A stretch of 64,000 nucleotides of DNA from positions 70,023,823 through 70,087,822 of the forward strand of contig CM035234.1 of NCBI GenBank assembly GCA_020226215.1. Direction: 5' to 3'. The DNA comes from Sindora glabra. Its lineage: Eukaryota; Streptophyta; Magnoliopsida; Fabales; Fabaceae. The position numbers were made by a program, and so were the translations under genes. Positions 22,661 through 34,969 of the stretch are shown one piece after another; within the stretch, counting starts at the first letter, position 1; each line of letters begins with the position of its first letter. The notes under the pieces are model-generated. The model was given only the letters and a program-made list of their open reading frames with translations, ran no database searches and was not told the DNA's origin.

Positions 22661-23744
22661 ATTATTGTAATTTTTTCTTAACAATGTTCACAGAATATTA
22701 ATGTCTAAATAATAAATATTTTTATTATAAGCCAACATATATACATATGTATGAATGTTTCTTATAATATTCTTAAGTTATTGAGAAGTATGTTGGACAG
22801 ATAGAAGATTAGCCTTCTCACATGAGTAATTGTCTATTATCAATTTTTATAATTGATAAGAGATAAGATAATTTTAAGCTTTTTATTTAAATAATAATTG
22901 AGAGCCAAGTTTAAAATATGAATATCGCCTTGTTAATGAACAAGATAAGGTCATATGTAAGATCGTAAGTGAATTAATAAGGAATTCACTTCATCTGTTT
23001 ATATTGCCAGATATAAGTTTTGATAGAAATAAGAAATAATAGATTAATAAACTTAGGTTAGATATTAAGTATGTCTGAATCATTATCTATATAATATTAA
23101 TACATTATATAAAGATATATGCTTTATGGAAAAAAGAGAGAATACCGTAACACATGTTTTATACTATGTGTGCAAATTGTGACCAATATATGTAATTAAA
23201 GTTTATATCTTAACTATAATATATGAGGCCTTTGAGGGAATAAAAACCATATTTTGGTACCCTTATGAATCTATTCTATTTCTTGAAATTTAAATTTAAT
23301 GATTGCTATTTTAAACTTTTAACAAAGAACTATGAGATATTCAGTTTACTGAGGCATTACTAGAAAAGTAAATTAAATTAAAGTCGAGAGATTTAATGAA
23401 AGAGGAAGATCATCAAATATATCACTTTGTGTTTGTATTCATCAATATACTAGTAATAATGTGTCTATAATTGTGAATAGAATATCTAATACATATGATA
23501 CATATGAATAAAATCATTTGAGAAATCTAAATGTGATGAAAAATGATCAAAGGTACTACATACTTAAAAGTCTATTCAAGATCTATTATTTATTGAGAAG
23601 TTATATATATTCCTAATAGATGTTTAGTAAAGAGATTTTAAAGTATGCTGGTCACACGGTCTATTTTTTGTATGATTTGTTATAGAGTATAAAAGATCAT
23701 GTTATCTTATGTAATATTGAAAGAGTATGGATCCTATTATATAT

Positions 23745-23754
23745 GAGTGGGAGA
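23745..23754 (+). promoter_or_regulatory. Polypurine tract of the Copia element
   Basis: GAGTGGGAGA ends directly before the TGTTGG of the right LTR. This is the usual second-strand priming site of plant Copia elements. Confidence 0.75.
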
Positions 23755-25185
23755 TGTTGGATTATGGATTTAGGTCGCTTAAAATGGATCCATTATCCAA
23801 CCCATGACCCTATCCATAAAATGCCTATAAATAGAAGTATCAAAATAAGTTAGATTTAATGGGTTAACTTGGGACTGGGATTGAGACTGGTTAGCCCGAC
23901 TTAATAAAAGACTGAGACTGATAAGTGTTAACCTATTAAGTTATTGGATTAGTCGGTTAGTTTGGTAATAATAGTAAGTAATAAATAATTAATTTATTAT
24001 TATATATTTAATTTTTATATAGATATTAAAATAATAATTTTGATGTATTAAAATTATACTTTAATATATAATTTTAAAATTATATATATGAGCAATATAA
24101 AATAATTTTTAATATTAAAATTAATAAATTTATATATTTAATATTGTCAATATATATTATATAATTTTATAAAAATAAATAATTATATTAGAATTTGAAT
24201 TAGTAATTTAATATTAAAATTTCTAATTATTTCAAAAATTTAAATAAATAATTTTGAAATTAATTTTAAATATATAATATACATATATATAATATAATAC
24301 ATTATTTATTATTATTATTATTATTATTATATATAATTATGATTATTTTTATTAATACATTATTTATATAATTATTTATGTATATATATTTTATAATATA
24401 TAAAATTATTAAATATATATTTTTTATATATAATATTTTGAACTTGATCATTATATATTTGATAATATAAATTTATTTTATTATATAAAATAAATATATA
24501 AATATATAATATATAATAATGTATATATTTATTCTATAATATAAAATAAATATATAAAATTTAAATTATTTTATTAAATGTATATATTATTAAATGTAAA
24601 TTTACACATTTATTAGATTTTAGTAATATATATTTATTTTCATATATAATATATATGATAATAATATTATTATATTTAGTAAATAATAATATATTTTAAT
24701 TAATTATTAATGTAAAATTAATAATAAATAAATAACTAATATGAAAATAATAATAAAATGTAATGAGTTATAAAAATTCACCTAAACTCACTTGATAAAT
24801 GTTGACTTGGGATTGAGACTGAAACTAATACTGTAATAACTCAATTTAGATCCAACTTAGTGAAAAAGTAGCCTGACTTGAGACGAATCTAATATGCAAT
24901 TTTTTTCTTATTAGGTTAGTCTATTAGGGTTGAGTTAGTTCGTTTTAATAGGTCTACCTATAAATAGGTAAAAGAAAGATAGTTAAAGGACTAGATAATA
25001 CAAAAAGAAAAAGGGAATCATTAGAACTTATTCTAGATTCATTTTCTCTCTTTGCTCTAAATAAAAAGGAGATTTATTATCAATACAACTAGTAAAAATA
25101 AACATTGGATTCCAAATTTTCTACTGTAAACTTCTCATATTCCAATATGTATGAATCCGATTCATATTTATCGATATAGCTAACA
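23755..25185 (+). repeat. Right LTR of the Copia element, split by an insertion
   Basis: It starts TGTTGGATTATGG and ends GATATAGCTAACA. The LTR sequence is 23755-23834 plus 24968-25185 (about 300 bp); the rest is an inserted element. It aligns with 16211-16540. Confidence 0.88.
23835..24956 (-). mobile_element. Non-autonomous DNA-transposon-like element, copy 2, inside the Copia right LTR
   Basis: CCTATAAATAG occurs at 23824-23834 and 24957-24967, while the left LTR has the corresponding sequence once, so up to 11 bp were duplicated. The body matches 4333-5328 plus 6789-7042 in inverted orientation and lacks the minisatellite element nested there. Subterminal repeats read GACTGGGATTGAGACTGG-like at both ends. 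The centre (24000-24750) is nearly pure A/T. No protein is encoded. Since it broke an already inserted Copia element, it is younger than that element. Confidence 0.8.
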
Positions 25186-25189
25186 AATA

Positions 25190-25980
25190 TATATTTAAAT
25201 TCAAATGAAATGTATTCTAATAAAATTTTTATTAAATTTATTGAATTTTATAATGATACATATATAATTAAAATAAAAATTATAAATAAAATAAGTTTTC
25301 TTTCTATTCAAAGTTATATATCATTAAAAAAATTTGATGGGCGGCTAAGCGTGGGAAAGTGAAAGTGCTTGAACCGCAAGCAAATTAGCTGGATATGGAC
25401 ATGTAATAAAATGGGATTTTTATCCTTATCTCCTGAAGTTTGTGAAGCGACAAAAACGGTTTATAAGCTTTAAGATCCTATATATTATTTCTTTCAATAT
25501 TTTTTTTAAAGAAACTGCCAGTTTCTTACCCGAGTGTAATAAAAATCTTGTATTTTCTTTTGCATTTTTATATGCACTCGTCCTTGGAAAAATGAGAGAT
25601 TAGTTGTTGCCTATTAGGTGGACATATAATAAGATTTAGGCCACGAGTGAGATTTTGATATAGTCATATCTAGGCCATATGCACTATGACTGCAAATTAT
25701 AGAAAATAAATTTTACCAAAAGAATTTTATGCATAAAATTTTGATACATCTAATTTTTACAAAAAATTTTGGCATATCGTTAAATTTATGATGTACTACT
25801 GCAATATAAAATGAATGATTGCTATTGCAATAAAATAAATGGTTGCTACTCAATCTTATATGATGAATGCCATGCAATTCGCCTTTAATTGGATAAGTTT
25901 TTTAAATTGTAAAATGGCCTTAAATTAATATTATTTGCATCAAAAATAGATTTTTCAATTGTGCCGGATTGAATTTGTGA
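25190..25980. other. Arm A segment without a gene, holding a short tandem repeat
   Basis: This pairs in inverted orientation with 45560-46380. The stretch 25330-25480 is less AT-rich (GGCGGCTAAGCGTGGGAAAG...) and conserved in both arms. At 25800-25885 there are two units of a 'tgcaataaaatgaatggttgctatt' repeat, which arm B has three times. No gene is seen. Confidence 0.6.
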
Positions 25981-26296
25981 CCTAACCTAGGTATAGTTCC
26001 AATTGCCACCATGGCGTCCGGCGACTCGCTGGGTGCCACTTGCCTCGTGGAACCGAAATCGTCAAGCTGGGCATTGAATCCATCATCCAACATTATATTG
26101 CTTGTCTTGACACCTCTGAATTACTTGATTTTCACATTCCCGATGCAATTAGGCTAAAGCAGAGGCAAAAAAGCCTATGTGGCTATGGAAGCGGTATTTT
26201 GGTTTCAAATGAGGCTTTATCTAAATTCTCATTAGGCATTAAGTTGTAGACTAATAAAATTTCACCTTTCTTATGACAACAACCTTGAAGAAGACC

Positions 26297-26555
26297 TGGG
26301 GGTCGTTTGGTTCATGCAAGAAATAACTTCCCATGGGAAGTTAAATTTCCTAAGAAGTTACTTACTGTGTACACTTCCTAGGAAATATTTAAATGTTGTT
26401 GGTTAATATAAAAGAAGTTACATATCCCAAGAAATAAATTCTTATATTTTGTTTGGTTTAACTTTAAATTTTCTAGGAAATAATAATAAAATAATTACAA
26501 TATCCTCAATAATAATTTAATATATATTAATATATATTAATTAATTTTAAAGAGG
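26297..26555. mobile_element. MITE-like fragment at the break in the kinase relic
   Basis: Arm B shows continuous kinase sequence here, so the break is an insertion boundary. The insert starts GGGTCGTTTGGTTCATGCAA, a common end of plant hAT-type MITEs. It contains several 'ttcctaagaagtt/aacttccta' inverted motifs (26330-26430). The right boundary with the next element is not sharp. Confidence 0.45.
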
Positions 26556-26559
26556 TGAT

Positions 26560-28720
26560 AGCATAAGATTTTTTTAAATAGGTTCCAATTTTATGATTTA
26601 TGAAAGTTATATACTGAAATTACTTTTTTTTAAACCGTGTGAATGCGGTGGTAAATTAAAAATTTTAAAAAAGTCATAAATTCTTTATTAGTTAACCAAT
26701 GTTTGCATGACCACTCATTTTCAATTTTTTTCATTTGCTCTTTCAACAAAAAATAAGAAAATGTGGGTTTGACGAAGTCTACTTGGTTAAAAACGTATAA
26801 ATTGAACTCAAAACTTTGAATGATCATAACTTTGTGCTTGATTGTCCGTTTTAAGTGAATTTTTTTTTAATTTCATGTAACTTTTCGAGATCTACATGCT
26901 TGCAAAATCCAAAGGTGTTTTGCCTACTTTGATTTGGCAAAAAAGGCTTTTTTAATGATTTTTTAATTTTTCTTTAATTTCTTATTATTTTTTTAACTTT
27001 GATCTTATTTTTATCAATTTAAATTCATTCGAATCCCATATTAAAATTTTTCTTCCTAACTCTTTTGGTGTCTAGTAGTGTTATAATAATTTTTTTAACA
27101 AATAAAATTACTAAAAAATAATTTATTACTATTTGTAAACTAAATAGTAATATTTTACTGTTTCGTTCCAAGACAGTAACATGTTACTGTTTCTTTTCAA
27201 AATAGTAACACTAACTAAAAACTTCAAATAAATGAATAAATCATATCTAATTAACAATTAAACTGTTAAATAATAGTATGTTACTGTTTCGTTCCAAGAT
27301 AGTAACATGTTACTGTTTCGTTCTAAGACAGTAATACTAACTAAAAACCTCAAATAAATGAATAAATCATGTCTAATTAATAACAAAACTATTAAATAAT
27401 AGTATGTTACTGTTTCATTTCAAGACAGTAACATGTTACTGTTTCGTTCCAAAATAGTAACACTAACTAAAAACCTCAAATAAATGAATAAATCATGTCT
27501 AATTAACAATAAAACTGTCAAATAATAGCATGTTACTGTTTCGTTCCAAGACAGTAACATGTTAGTATTTCATTCCAAGACAGTAATATGTTACTATTTC
27601 GTTCCAAAACAGTAACACCAACTAAAAATCTTAAATAAATGAATAAATCATGTCTAATTAATAACAAAACTGTCAAATAATAGCCTATTACTGTTTCATT
27701 CTAAGATAATAACATGTTACTGTTTCGTTTTAAAATAGTAATATCAATTGAAAACTCCAAATAAATGGATAAATTATGTCTAATTAACAACAAAATTGTC
27801 AAATAATAGCATGTTACTATTTTTTCTCTAGACAGTAACATGTTACTATTTCATTCCAAAATAGTAATATCAATTAAAAATCTCAAATAAATAGATAATA
27901 ACATATTACTATTTTTCTTTAGACAGTAACATGTTACTGTTTCGTTCCAAAACAGTAACATCAATTAAAAACTCTTAAATAAATGGATAAATCAAGTCTA
28001 ATTAATAACCAAATTGCTAAATAATAACATGTTACCATTTTTTTCTCTAAACAATCTGTTTCATTTCAAAATAATAACATTAATTAAAAATCTCAAATAA
28101 ATAGAAAATAATATATTACTATTTTTTCTCTAAACAGTAATATGTTACTATTTCGTTCCAAAACAATAACATCAATTAAAAACTCCTAAATAAATGGATA
28201 AATTAAGTCTAATTAATAATTAAATTGCTAAATAATAACATGTTACCATTTTTTTTAAACAGTAACATGTTACTGTTTCATTCCAAAATAGTAACATTAA
28301 TTAAAATTTTCAAATAAATAGATAATAGCATGTTACTGTTTGTTCTCTAGACAGCAACATGTTACTGTTTCATTCCAAAACACTAATATCAATTGAAAAT
28401 CCTAAATAAATGGATAAATCAAGTCTAATTAACAACCAAATTGCTAAATAATAATATGTTACTATTTTTTCTCTAGACAGTAACATGTTACTGTTTCATT
28501 CCAAAACAGTAACATCAATTGAAAATTTAAAATAAATAGATAATAACATATTACTATTTTTTTTCTAAACAGTAACATGTTACTGTTATGTTTCAAAATA
28601 GTAACATCAATTAAAAATTTTAAATAAATGAATAAATTAAGTTTAATTAAAAATTAAATTATCAAATAATAGCATGTTACTGTTTATTCTTCAGACAGTA
28701 ACTAATTAAAAAAATTTTAA
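26560..28720 (-). mobile_element. Minisatellite-bearing element, larger copy
   Basis: It matches 5640-6760 in inverted orientation. The unique flank (26560-27110) includes 'aaaccgtgtgaatgcggt', 'gatctacatgcttgcaaaa' and the TTTGGCAAAAAAGGC hairpin near 26935; then comes a much longer array. No protein is recognisable: the 65-aa minus-strand frame at 26630-26827 lies in the unique flank and has no known domain, although its conservation in the other copy is not excluded. The left end has AAAGAGGTGATAGCA against CACTACCACCTCTTT in the other copy. Confidence 0.6.
27125..28705. repeat. Palindromic minisatellite, long array (about 13 units of 90-150 bp)
   Basis: Each unit has a palindrome ACAGTAACATGTTACTGT, or a close variant, followed by TTTCGTTCCAAAACAGTAAC and a linker 'caaataaatgaataaatcatgtctaattaa'. 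Linkers start near 27228, 27350, 27477, 27630, 27757, 27886, 27975, 28097, 28187, 28311, 28405, 28530 and 28620. Two unit types alternate from about 27880, a long one with the AAATCAAGTCTAATTAA linker and a short one with AAATAGATAATA. That suggests a higher-order repeat of about 215-220 bp. Confidence 0.85.
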
Positions 28721-28734
28721 TTTTAATTAATGTG

Positions 28735-29151
28735 TGTGTGTGTGTATATATATATTTAATTTGAGTTATAGTGCTTGAAATTTGATATTAAAAAATATTT
28801 ATAAAATTTAAAGAAAATTTGATTTTAATATTCAAATAATTTCAATCAACAAATAGAATATATAATTATATAATGCAATTAATATAATATATATTAAAAT
28901 TTTAATTTATTCAAAATATTTATATAATAAAATTAAATATATTATATTATATTTATATTATTTAATAATTATAATCTAACTTTCAAATAATAGTAATAGA
29001 TAAAATAAAAAAGAAGTAAAAAATATGTAATAAAAAAATAAGTGGATTATAAAATAATTTAGGAATTAAATAAAAATATGTTGTTAATTAATTCATTTAA
29101 ATTAAATATTTAAATTTTTTTCATAAAATAATAATAATAAAATATGTCATG

Positions 29152-29195
<44 letters not shown>
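28735..29195. repeat. AT-rich satellite-family unit plus (GT)n and (AT)n microsatellites
   Basis: One unit of the satellite-like family is seen (anchor tract near 28945, 'aagaagtaaaaaatatgtaata' after it). It is preceded by (TG)7 at 28732-28745 and followed by an (AT)n run of about 42 bases at 29154-29195. Confidence 0.6.
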
Positions 29196-29197
<2 letters not shown>

Positions 29198-29199
29198 TA

Positions 29200-30470
29200 A
29201 TTAATAAGTAAAATACAAAATAACAGTAACACTAATTAAAATGGACATTCACAAAGTGAAACTTGATAATCAATTAAATACAAAATATGTTGAATTTCTT
29301 TGCTGAGCCATCATATTCGATCCAGACATTGACAAGGTCACCGCTTAATGGATTCTAATTCACCAACCTCCGTTGAAGCCATGCTATTAAGGTCCATTCT
29401 TTCCTTACTTGACTTCCTCTTTTCTTGCTCTAAGCTGACCGGTGTTGCAGATTAAACGTAATGTCAAAAATCAAATTAAGCAAACTTTGGGAGTGTTTTC
29501 CGTGAATTCTCTTTTTACTGGTGTGCCATTGTTTCTTCCTAAAATTTCCAACATGCTTACTACTTTATATATCTTTCCATGTCGTAGACTTTATATGCGT
29601 GCTCATGCATTTAATTTATTATAAAATTAAAATTAGATAGAATTTTATATATAATAATTATTATGTAATGAATATGAAAATGAAATTAATTTTTTTATTA
29701 ACTCCTATAATATTATGCAATATATTTAAAGATAAAATTTAAGATTCACTTTTTATTTTATTTTTGTTTATTGATTGATTTATTAGTAAAAATTATAAAA
29801 AATTATATTATCATATATTATACATAAATATAAATATATATAATAAAATTAGAAACTACGATGAAACCTTCAAAAGGTAAGGTAAAAATATGAATAAAGT
29901 AAAAAAGCTTAAAACTTAATAATAATCAAGTTCAAAAGTAGTATTCCTTACCTATTAAAAAAAGTGCAGTATTACATGAGCTTTTGTATCTTCATATCTC
30001 TCCACATCACTTCCTTTTATTTGATTATTTTGTATATTGAATCTCTTGATATATTAATTCTCAGTTCAAACATGCCAATAATACAATACAAATTATACAA
30101 ATTGATTTTGTAATCCAATAATTAGGGAAACAAATCCATGTCTTTCTTTCGGTATTTAATAATAATACATGTGTATAAGGTTTTTTACTTTGTAATCCAT
30201 GTTTTCTTTTCAGTGTTTAATAATAATACATACATGTAACTTATGATTTTGAAGAATTTATTCATCACTTATTTCATGTATTGAATTTTTTTTTTCCACT
30301 AAGGTATCCTCATTAATCTCTTGAGGTATTGTCGGGAGCTACCCGGGATATCTTACTTAAGATATCTGAGCCTCTTTCATGTGACCCAACTCATTTTAGT
30401 GTATTGAATTTATTGGCATAAATTTGTTGCACTAATTGTTTAATTACAAAGTCAATTTACATATTTTATA
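29200..30470. other. Inner part of arm A, no gene beyond the lectin relic
   Basis: This pairs with 43705-45030 in inverted orientation. It includes AT-rich DNA and, at 30305-30400, a decayed match to the SINE-like segment of arm B (about 43790-43970). The 60-aa plus-strand frame at 29442-29624 is antisense to the region upstream of the lectin relic and is not a gene. Confidence 0.55.
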
Positions 30471-32000
30471 ATTTTTTTCCACTAAGACATTGATGAATTT
30501 ACCTATTTTCTTAATAAAAATAAATCCTAAAAAAAGAAATAAAACATAAAATAATTATTAGAAAGACTGGCCCGAATTCACTAGTAAAAGTAGATAAATA
30601 AAAATATATTCAAAATAGCTCACATAATATGATTTATTAAAATAAGAGAATATTTTATTGTTAACTTTATTACCTTATAATTCACACACATTCTTATATT
30701 TTTATTTGTTTTATTGCATATTTTGTCATATTTAATTATATTATTTATAACTCATACACTAATATCCCTAAATAACATAAGTATAACATGACATATTTTA
30801 TTTTATCAATAAATTTAAAATAAGTTAATTAATATAGAAAGAATAAATTCATTATATATTTTATTGTTAATAAAATATTTGTAAATTGAAATTGAAATTA
30901 TTTATTTTTCATTATTTTCTTGATATGAGAAATTTCAAATGCCATATTTTATATTAGATTTATTTCTTAGATATTCCTATTACATTATTGTTCTAACACT
31001 GATTTTTTTTATTTTGATCAATTATATTTTTTCTAAATGTATATATTTTCTATTAAAGTCTTAACTTATTTAAATATTTTTATAATAAAAATACTTGCAA
31101 ATTTTATTTAAAGAAGAATTTCCTTTAAAGAATTTTTTCCAACAAAGCCAGAAAGATAACATATAATATCAAGAAAATATTAAAAATTTTAGATAAATAA
31201 TTTTAATTTTTCATTTTAAATATTTTTATTAAAAATAGTGAAATATAATTGACTCAATATTCAATTTATATTTTATATATTAAAATTTTAACATATTTTA
31301 AAATATTTTTATAATAAAAATATTGGCAAGTAAAATTAATTTAAAAATATTTTTCATACAAATGTAGAAAAAATACAATATTAATATATATTATTTTAAT
31401 AAATTCATCATTTATAGAAAATATTATATATGATCAAAGATGATCGTAATTTTAAACTAATTAGGTAAATTTAATAAAATAAACATTTATTCTTTCAAAA
31501 ATTAAAAATATCTCATTGAAAAATCAAATTCAAAATCATTAAAATTTTCAACTATTTTTTATATTTAAAAAATTGATTAATTGAATATTTTAAGTGCAAT
31601 GTTGTGTGACTCATATTTATGTTTGAATAAAAGAGTATTGGATATGTAAAATGTTGCATAATAAAATTTTGAAGATTTTAATTTGATTCACTATCAATGT
31701 AAAATAATTTTATACTATCATAAATCTATGTATCATCATATCAATAAAAATTATTAAAATATTTTTACTCTTGGTAAAAATTATTAAATTTAATGACTTG
31801 TTATGTTCTTATTTACTAATAGAGCAAAAATTTTTATACTAATAATGGATCAAATTTAAACTCAAAACTTTAAAAGAAGTTGCATTTTGAACCATAGATA
31901 ATAAGAGCAATATAAGAAAAAGAACATGCATTTGAAAGAACAAAAAGAAATGAAACAATGCGTTAGTTATAAAAAAATAAGTTTAAAATTAAATGTATAA
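30470..32000. other. AT-rich spacer, no gene
   Basis: Nothing coding is visible on either strand. Diverged pieces of the AT-rich family ('aaatatttttataataaaaatat') recur at about 31060-31110 and 31290-31330, too degraded to delimit. Confidence 0.5.
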
Positions 32001-33038
32001 TTAAGTAATTATTTTAAATTATTTCAAATAATTTTGTAATAAAAATAAAATATACCATATTATATTTATACTATTTAGTATATAAGTTATAAATGATAAT
32101 GGGTGGGCATTAAAAAGGAGAACACACAATGCTGCAAATAAAAAGAAAGATAACAATGAGTAAGTCAAAAAGTCAAAAAGTAGTAATAAAAAATTTATGT
32201 AGCATAAAAATTAAAAGAGGGATTAAAATTTTATAATTAAAAATAAGTGCATGAAATAAAAAAATTGATTAATAGGGAAGCATACATTAATAGAGAGAGC
32301 AAGACCAAAAAAATGTAAAAGAAAGCAACAAAATACAAAAAAGAAAGTAATTATTATAGGGGTATAATTGGAAAACAAAGATGAAAATTTTGGAGGGAAA
32401 ATATGTCACCAAAACTTAACACTTGTAAAGGTAAAATAGAAAAGCTACTCAACAAAAAACCTTCAATTCTTATTAGTACCAGCTTCTCAACCCATACATT
32501 GTACAAGTATTTATTATTTTTAATATAAAAATAAGAATAATAAGTATATAATAAAATATTATAAATTTTTTTAAATTTAACTTATTATATTTATTTTATA
32601 ATTTTACATTTAAACATATGAATAATAAATTTTTAAAATATAATATAAAAATTAAAAATATAATATGTAGTTAAGTAATTTGATTAAAAAATTAATATTT
32701 TTATAATAAAAATTATATTATACATATTATTTAATGATATTCATATTTAAAATGCAATTAATAGTGGTAAAAATGAAAACACAAAATAAAATATGTGCTT
32801 AAGAAGATAAAAGTAATAATAATAGTATTTGAACTATAAAGAAAATCATATGTAATTTGAAATATAGTACTTCAAAATTAATATAAAGAAAATATTATTA
32901 AAATTTAAATAAATAAAATTCTTTTTGATTTATTGAACTTTAATTTAAAAATAAAATGTTTAATTATATAATTCAATTTGTGCTCTTCAAAAATAAAATT
33001 TTAAGTTGTTTAAAATATTTTCATAATAAAATTAAATA

Positions 33039-33039
<1 letters not shown>

Positions 33040-33123
<84 letters not shown>
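33040..33123. repeat. (CA)42 microsatellite
   Basis: An uninterrupted CA run of 84 bases is inserted in a satellite-family unit. It gives rise to a spurious plus-strand frame encoding a Thr-His repeat (32956-33150), which should be ignored. Confidence 0.98.
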
Positions 33124-33124
<1 letters not shown>

Positions 33125-33845
33125 GTAGATATATACATACCATTTGGTAATATTAGTATTTAAGTTGTAGATAATAGAAATGGATATAAAAAAGAAAAAT
33201 ACAATATAATGAATAAAGAAGAGAAATAATGCATGAGTTGTAAAGTAATTTAAAATTTAAAAATATAATAAGTAACTAAGTAATTTAAATAAATTAAAAT
33301 TTTGACTTATTTAAAATAAAAATAATAAAAGAATAAAATATATTATATTACATCTACACTTCTTAATGATATTAACGTATGATTTATAAATAATATAATG
33401 GTATTGAAAAAGGAAAAGAAGATTCAATCAAACAAATAAAAAAATGACATGGCTCTAATAATAGATAATGTAAGATTTAAAAATATAACATGAAGTTAAG
33501 TAAATTGATTTCTAAGTTAAAAAGATACTAGCAAAAAGTAAAATGGGGTGCAAATTGTAAAATCTTTATAAAATCTTAATTATATTTTATATAATTTAAA
33601 ATATGAAAAAATAATATCAAGATAATATATTAGTAAATTTTAAATAAATAATTTTTTTTAATTTTTAAATATTCTATCAAATAATAGAATAGGTAATTAA
33701 TTATTTCAACTAAATTTTTATTAAATTTTAAACTTAATTGAAATATTTTAATAAAAAATTTAAATTTATCACTTTGTATCTATAATACCTTGTAATATCA
33801 GCATTTAAATGATAAATAGTAATAATAGACATAAAGAAATATATG

Positions 33846-33847
<2 letters not shown>

Positions 33848-33911
<64 letters not shown>
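33848..33911. repeat. (AT)n microsatellite
   Basis: About 64 bases of uninterrupted TA repeat occur in the same place within a satellite unit as the run at 29154-29195 occupies in its own surroundings: shortly after a unit, in A/T-only DNA. Confidence 0.97.
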
Positions 33912-33913
<2 letters not shown>

Positions 33914-34969
33914 ATATAAGAAAGAGAGACAATTTGTGAATTATAGAGTAATATATGAGTTAAAATTAGAAAATATAATATAATTTAATTGAATTAAAAT
34001 TTTAATTTATTTAAAATAAAAATTAAATACATAATGTTGTATGCATAATTTTTAGTATCTAAACCACTAATAACAAGATTGATAATATAAAAGGAAAAGA
34101 AGCAAAATATATAATAGAGCAAAAAAAATAAGAGCATGTAATTCTAAGTAATATAAAAGTTAAAAATAGAATATATAGTTAAATAATTTATTAAAATATA
34201 TATTTACCTTATTTAAAATATTTTTACAATAAAAATATATCATACTATATTTATACTAATTAGTGACATTAGTGTTTGAATTATAAATAATAATAGTGAA
34301 ACTTTAAAAAATATATAATAAAGTATCTAAAAAAACGAAGTAGTGTGAGTTTATCATCTTGATCAAATCTCAATTAGTATATATTTAATTTAAAATATAA
34401 CACTTAAAAATTAATATCAAAATAATATTTACAAAATTTAAATAAATAATATGATTTTAATTTTTAAATATTTTTATTAAATAATAATGTATGTGACTAA
34501 TTATTTTAATTAGTACTTTCTATATTACAATTTTAAATTATTTAAAATATTTTTATATTATTTTATAATATTAATATCAAAGTTATAAATAATAGTAATT
34601 CACATGAAAAAGAGAGAAAAAGACTAACATCGAATGAAATAAATTAATAAAATGAAGAGAAATAATAAATGAGTTATAAAGTATTATAAGAGTTAAAAGT
34701 AAAATATATAGCTTGATTATAAATGATAAAATTTGAAATGAAAAAGTACAATAAAGTAGATAAAAAATAATATATAACTTCTAAAGTAATAAAAAAGTTA
34801 AAAATGAAATTAAAAAATAAATATACAATTGAGTGTATAAAAAAAGAGAAATAATGCATGAGATGTAAAGTAATAAAATAGTTAGAAAATATAATCTAAA
34901 TTTATAAAATAAAAATAAGCGCATGAAGTGAGGAAAAATAAAATATAGAGATATATAGATTTGTATCAA

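Larger units (their letters stand above)
16206..25190 (+). mobile_element. Ty1/Copia LTR retrotransposon, complete in structure, coding capacity destroyed
   Basis: The element spans 16211-25185 and is flanked by the 5-bp target duplication AATAT (16206-16210 and 25186-25190). The left LTR is 16211-16540, starting TATTGG (decayed TGTTGG). A primer-binding site follows at 16541. The gag/pol relic is about 18.6-22.65 kb, the polypurine tract is at 23745 and the right LTR is 23755-25185. The order gag, protease, integrase, reverse transcriptase, RNase H is the Copia order. Two later insertions sit inside it (20108-20651 and 23835-24956). Arm B of the inverted duplication has the empty site at about 46387-46395, which confirms the boundaries. 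LTR divergence is high, so the insertion is old. Confidence 0.93.
25985..29398 (-). pseudogene. L-type lectin receptor kinase (clade VIII-like) pseudogene, arm A copy, interrupted
   Basis: The minus strand carries lectin-domain text at 29398-29291: MDLNSMASTEVG..., then after a small deletion SGDLVNVWIEYDGSAKKFN, which is a legume-lectin β-sandwich segment. Kinase text follows at about 26296-25985: LQGCCHKKGEILLVYNLMPN, then FETKIPLP-stop-PHR, a QRDVK-like catalytic-loop relic (VSRQAI in a shifted frame) and an activation-loop relic. Members of the family are plasma-membrane receptor kinases with an extracellular lectin domain. About 2.9 kb of mobile and repeat DNA (26297 to about 29200) replaces the middle, and stops and frameshifts are frequent. 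The 69-aa plus-strand frame at 26040-26249 is antisense to it and is not a gene. Confidence 0.85.
14524..30470. repeat. Arm A of a large inverted duplication (interrupted by later insertions)
   Basis: The order of homologous blocks, inverted relative to arm B (43705-48018), is: 14524-14955 with 47580-48018; 15915-16205 with 46395-47565 (allowing for an insert in B); 25190-25980 with 45560-46380; 25985-26296 with 45250-45555; 29285-29610 with 44640-45025; 29880-30470 with 43705-44330. What lies between (14958-15912, 16211-25185, 26297 to about 29200) is absent from arm B and consists of mobile elements and repeats. Identity is patchy, perhaps about 80%, with many indels, so the event is old. 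Confidence 0.85.

Noticed and set aside
26040..26249. 69-aa frame MPRGTEIVKLGIE...
   Set aside because: It is antisense to the lectin receptor kinase relic; the real signal is on the minus strand.
32956..33150. Frame encoding a long Thr-His repeat
   Set aside because: It is only the translation of the (CA)42 microsatellite with AT-rich flanks.
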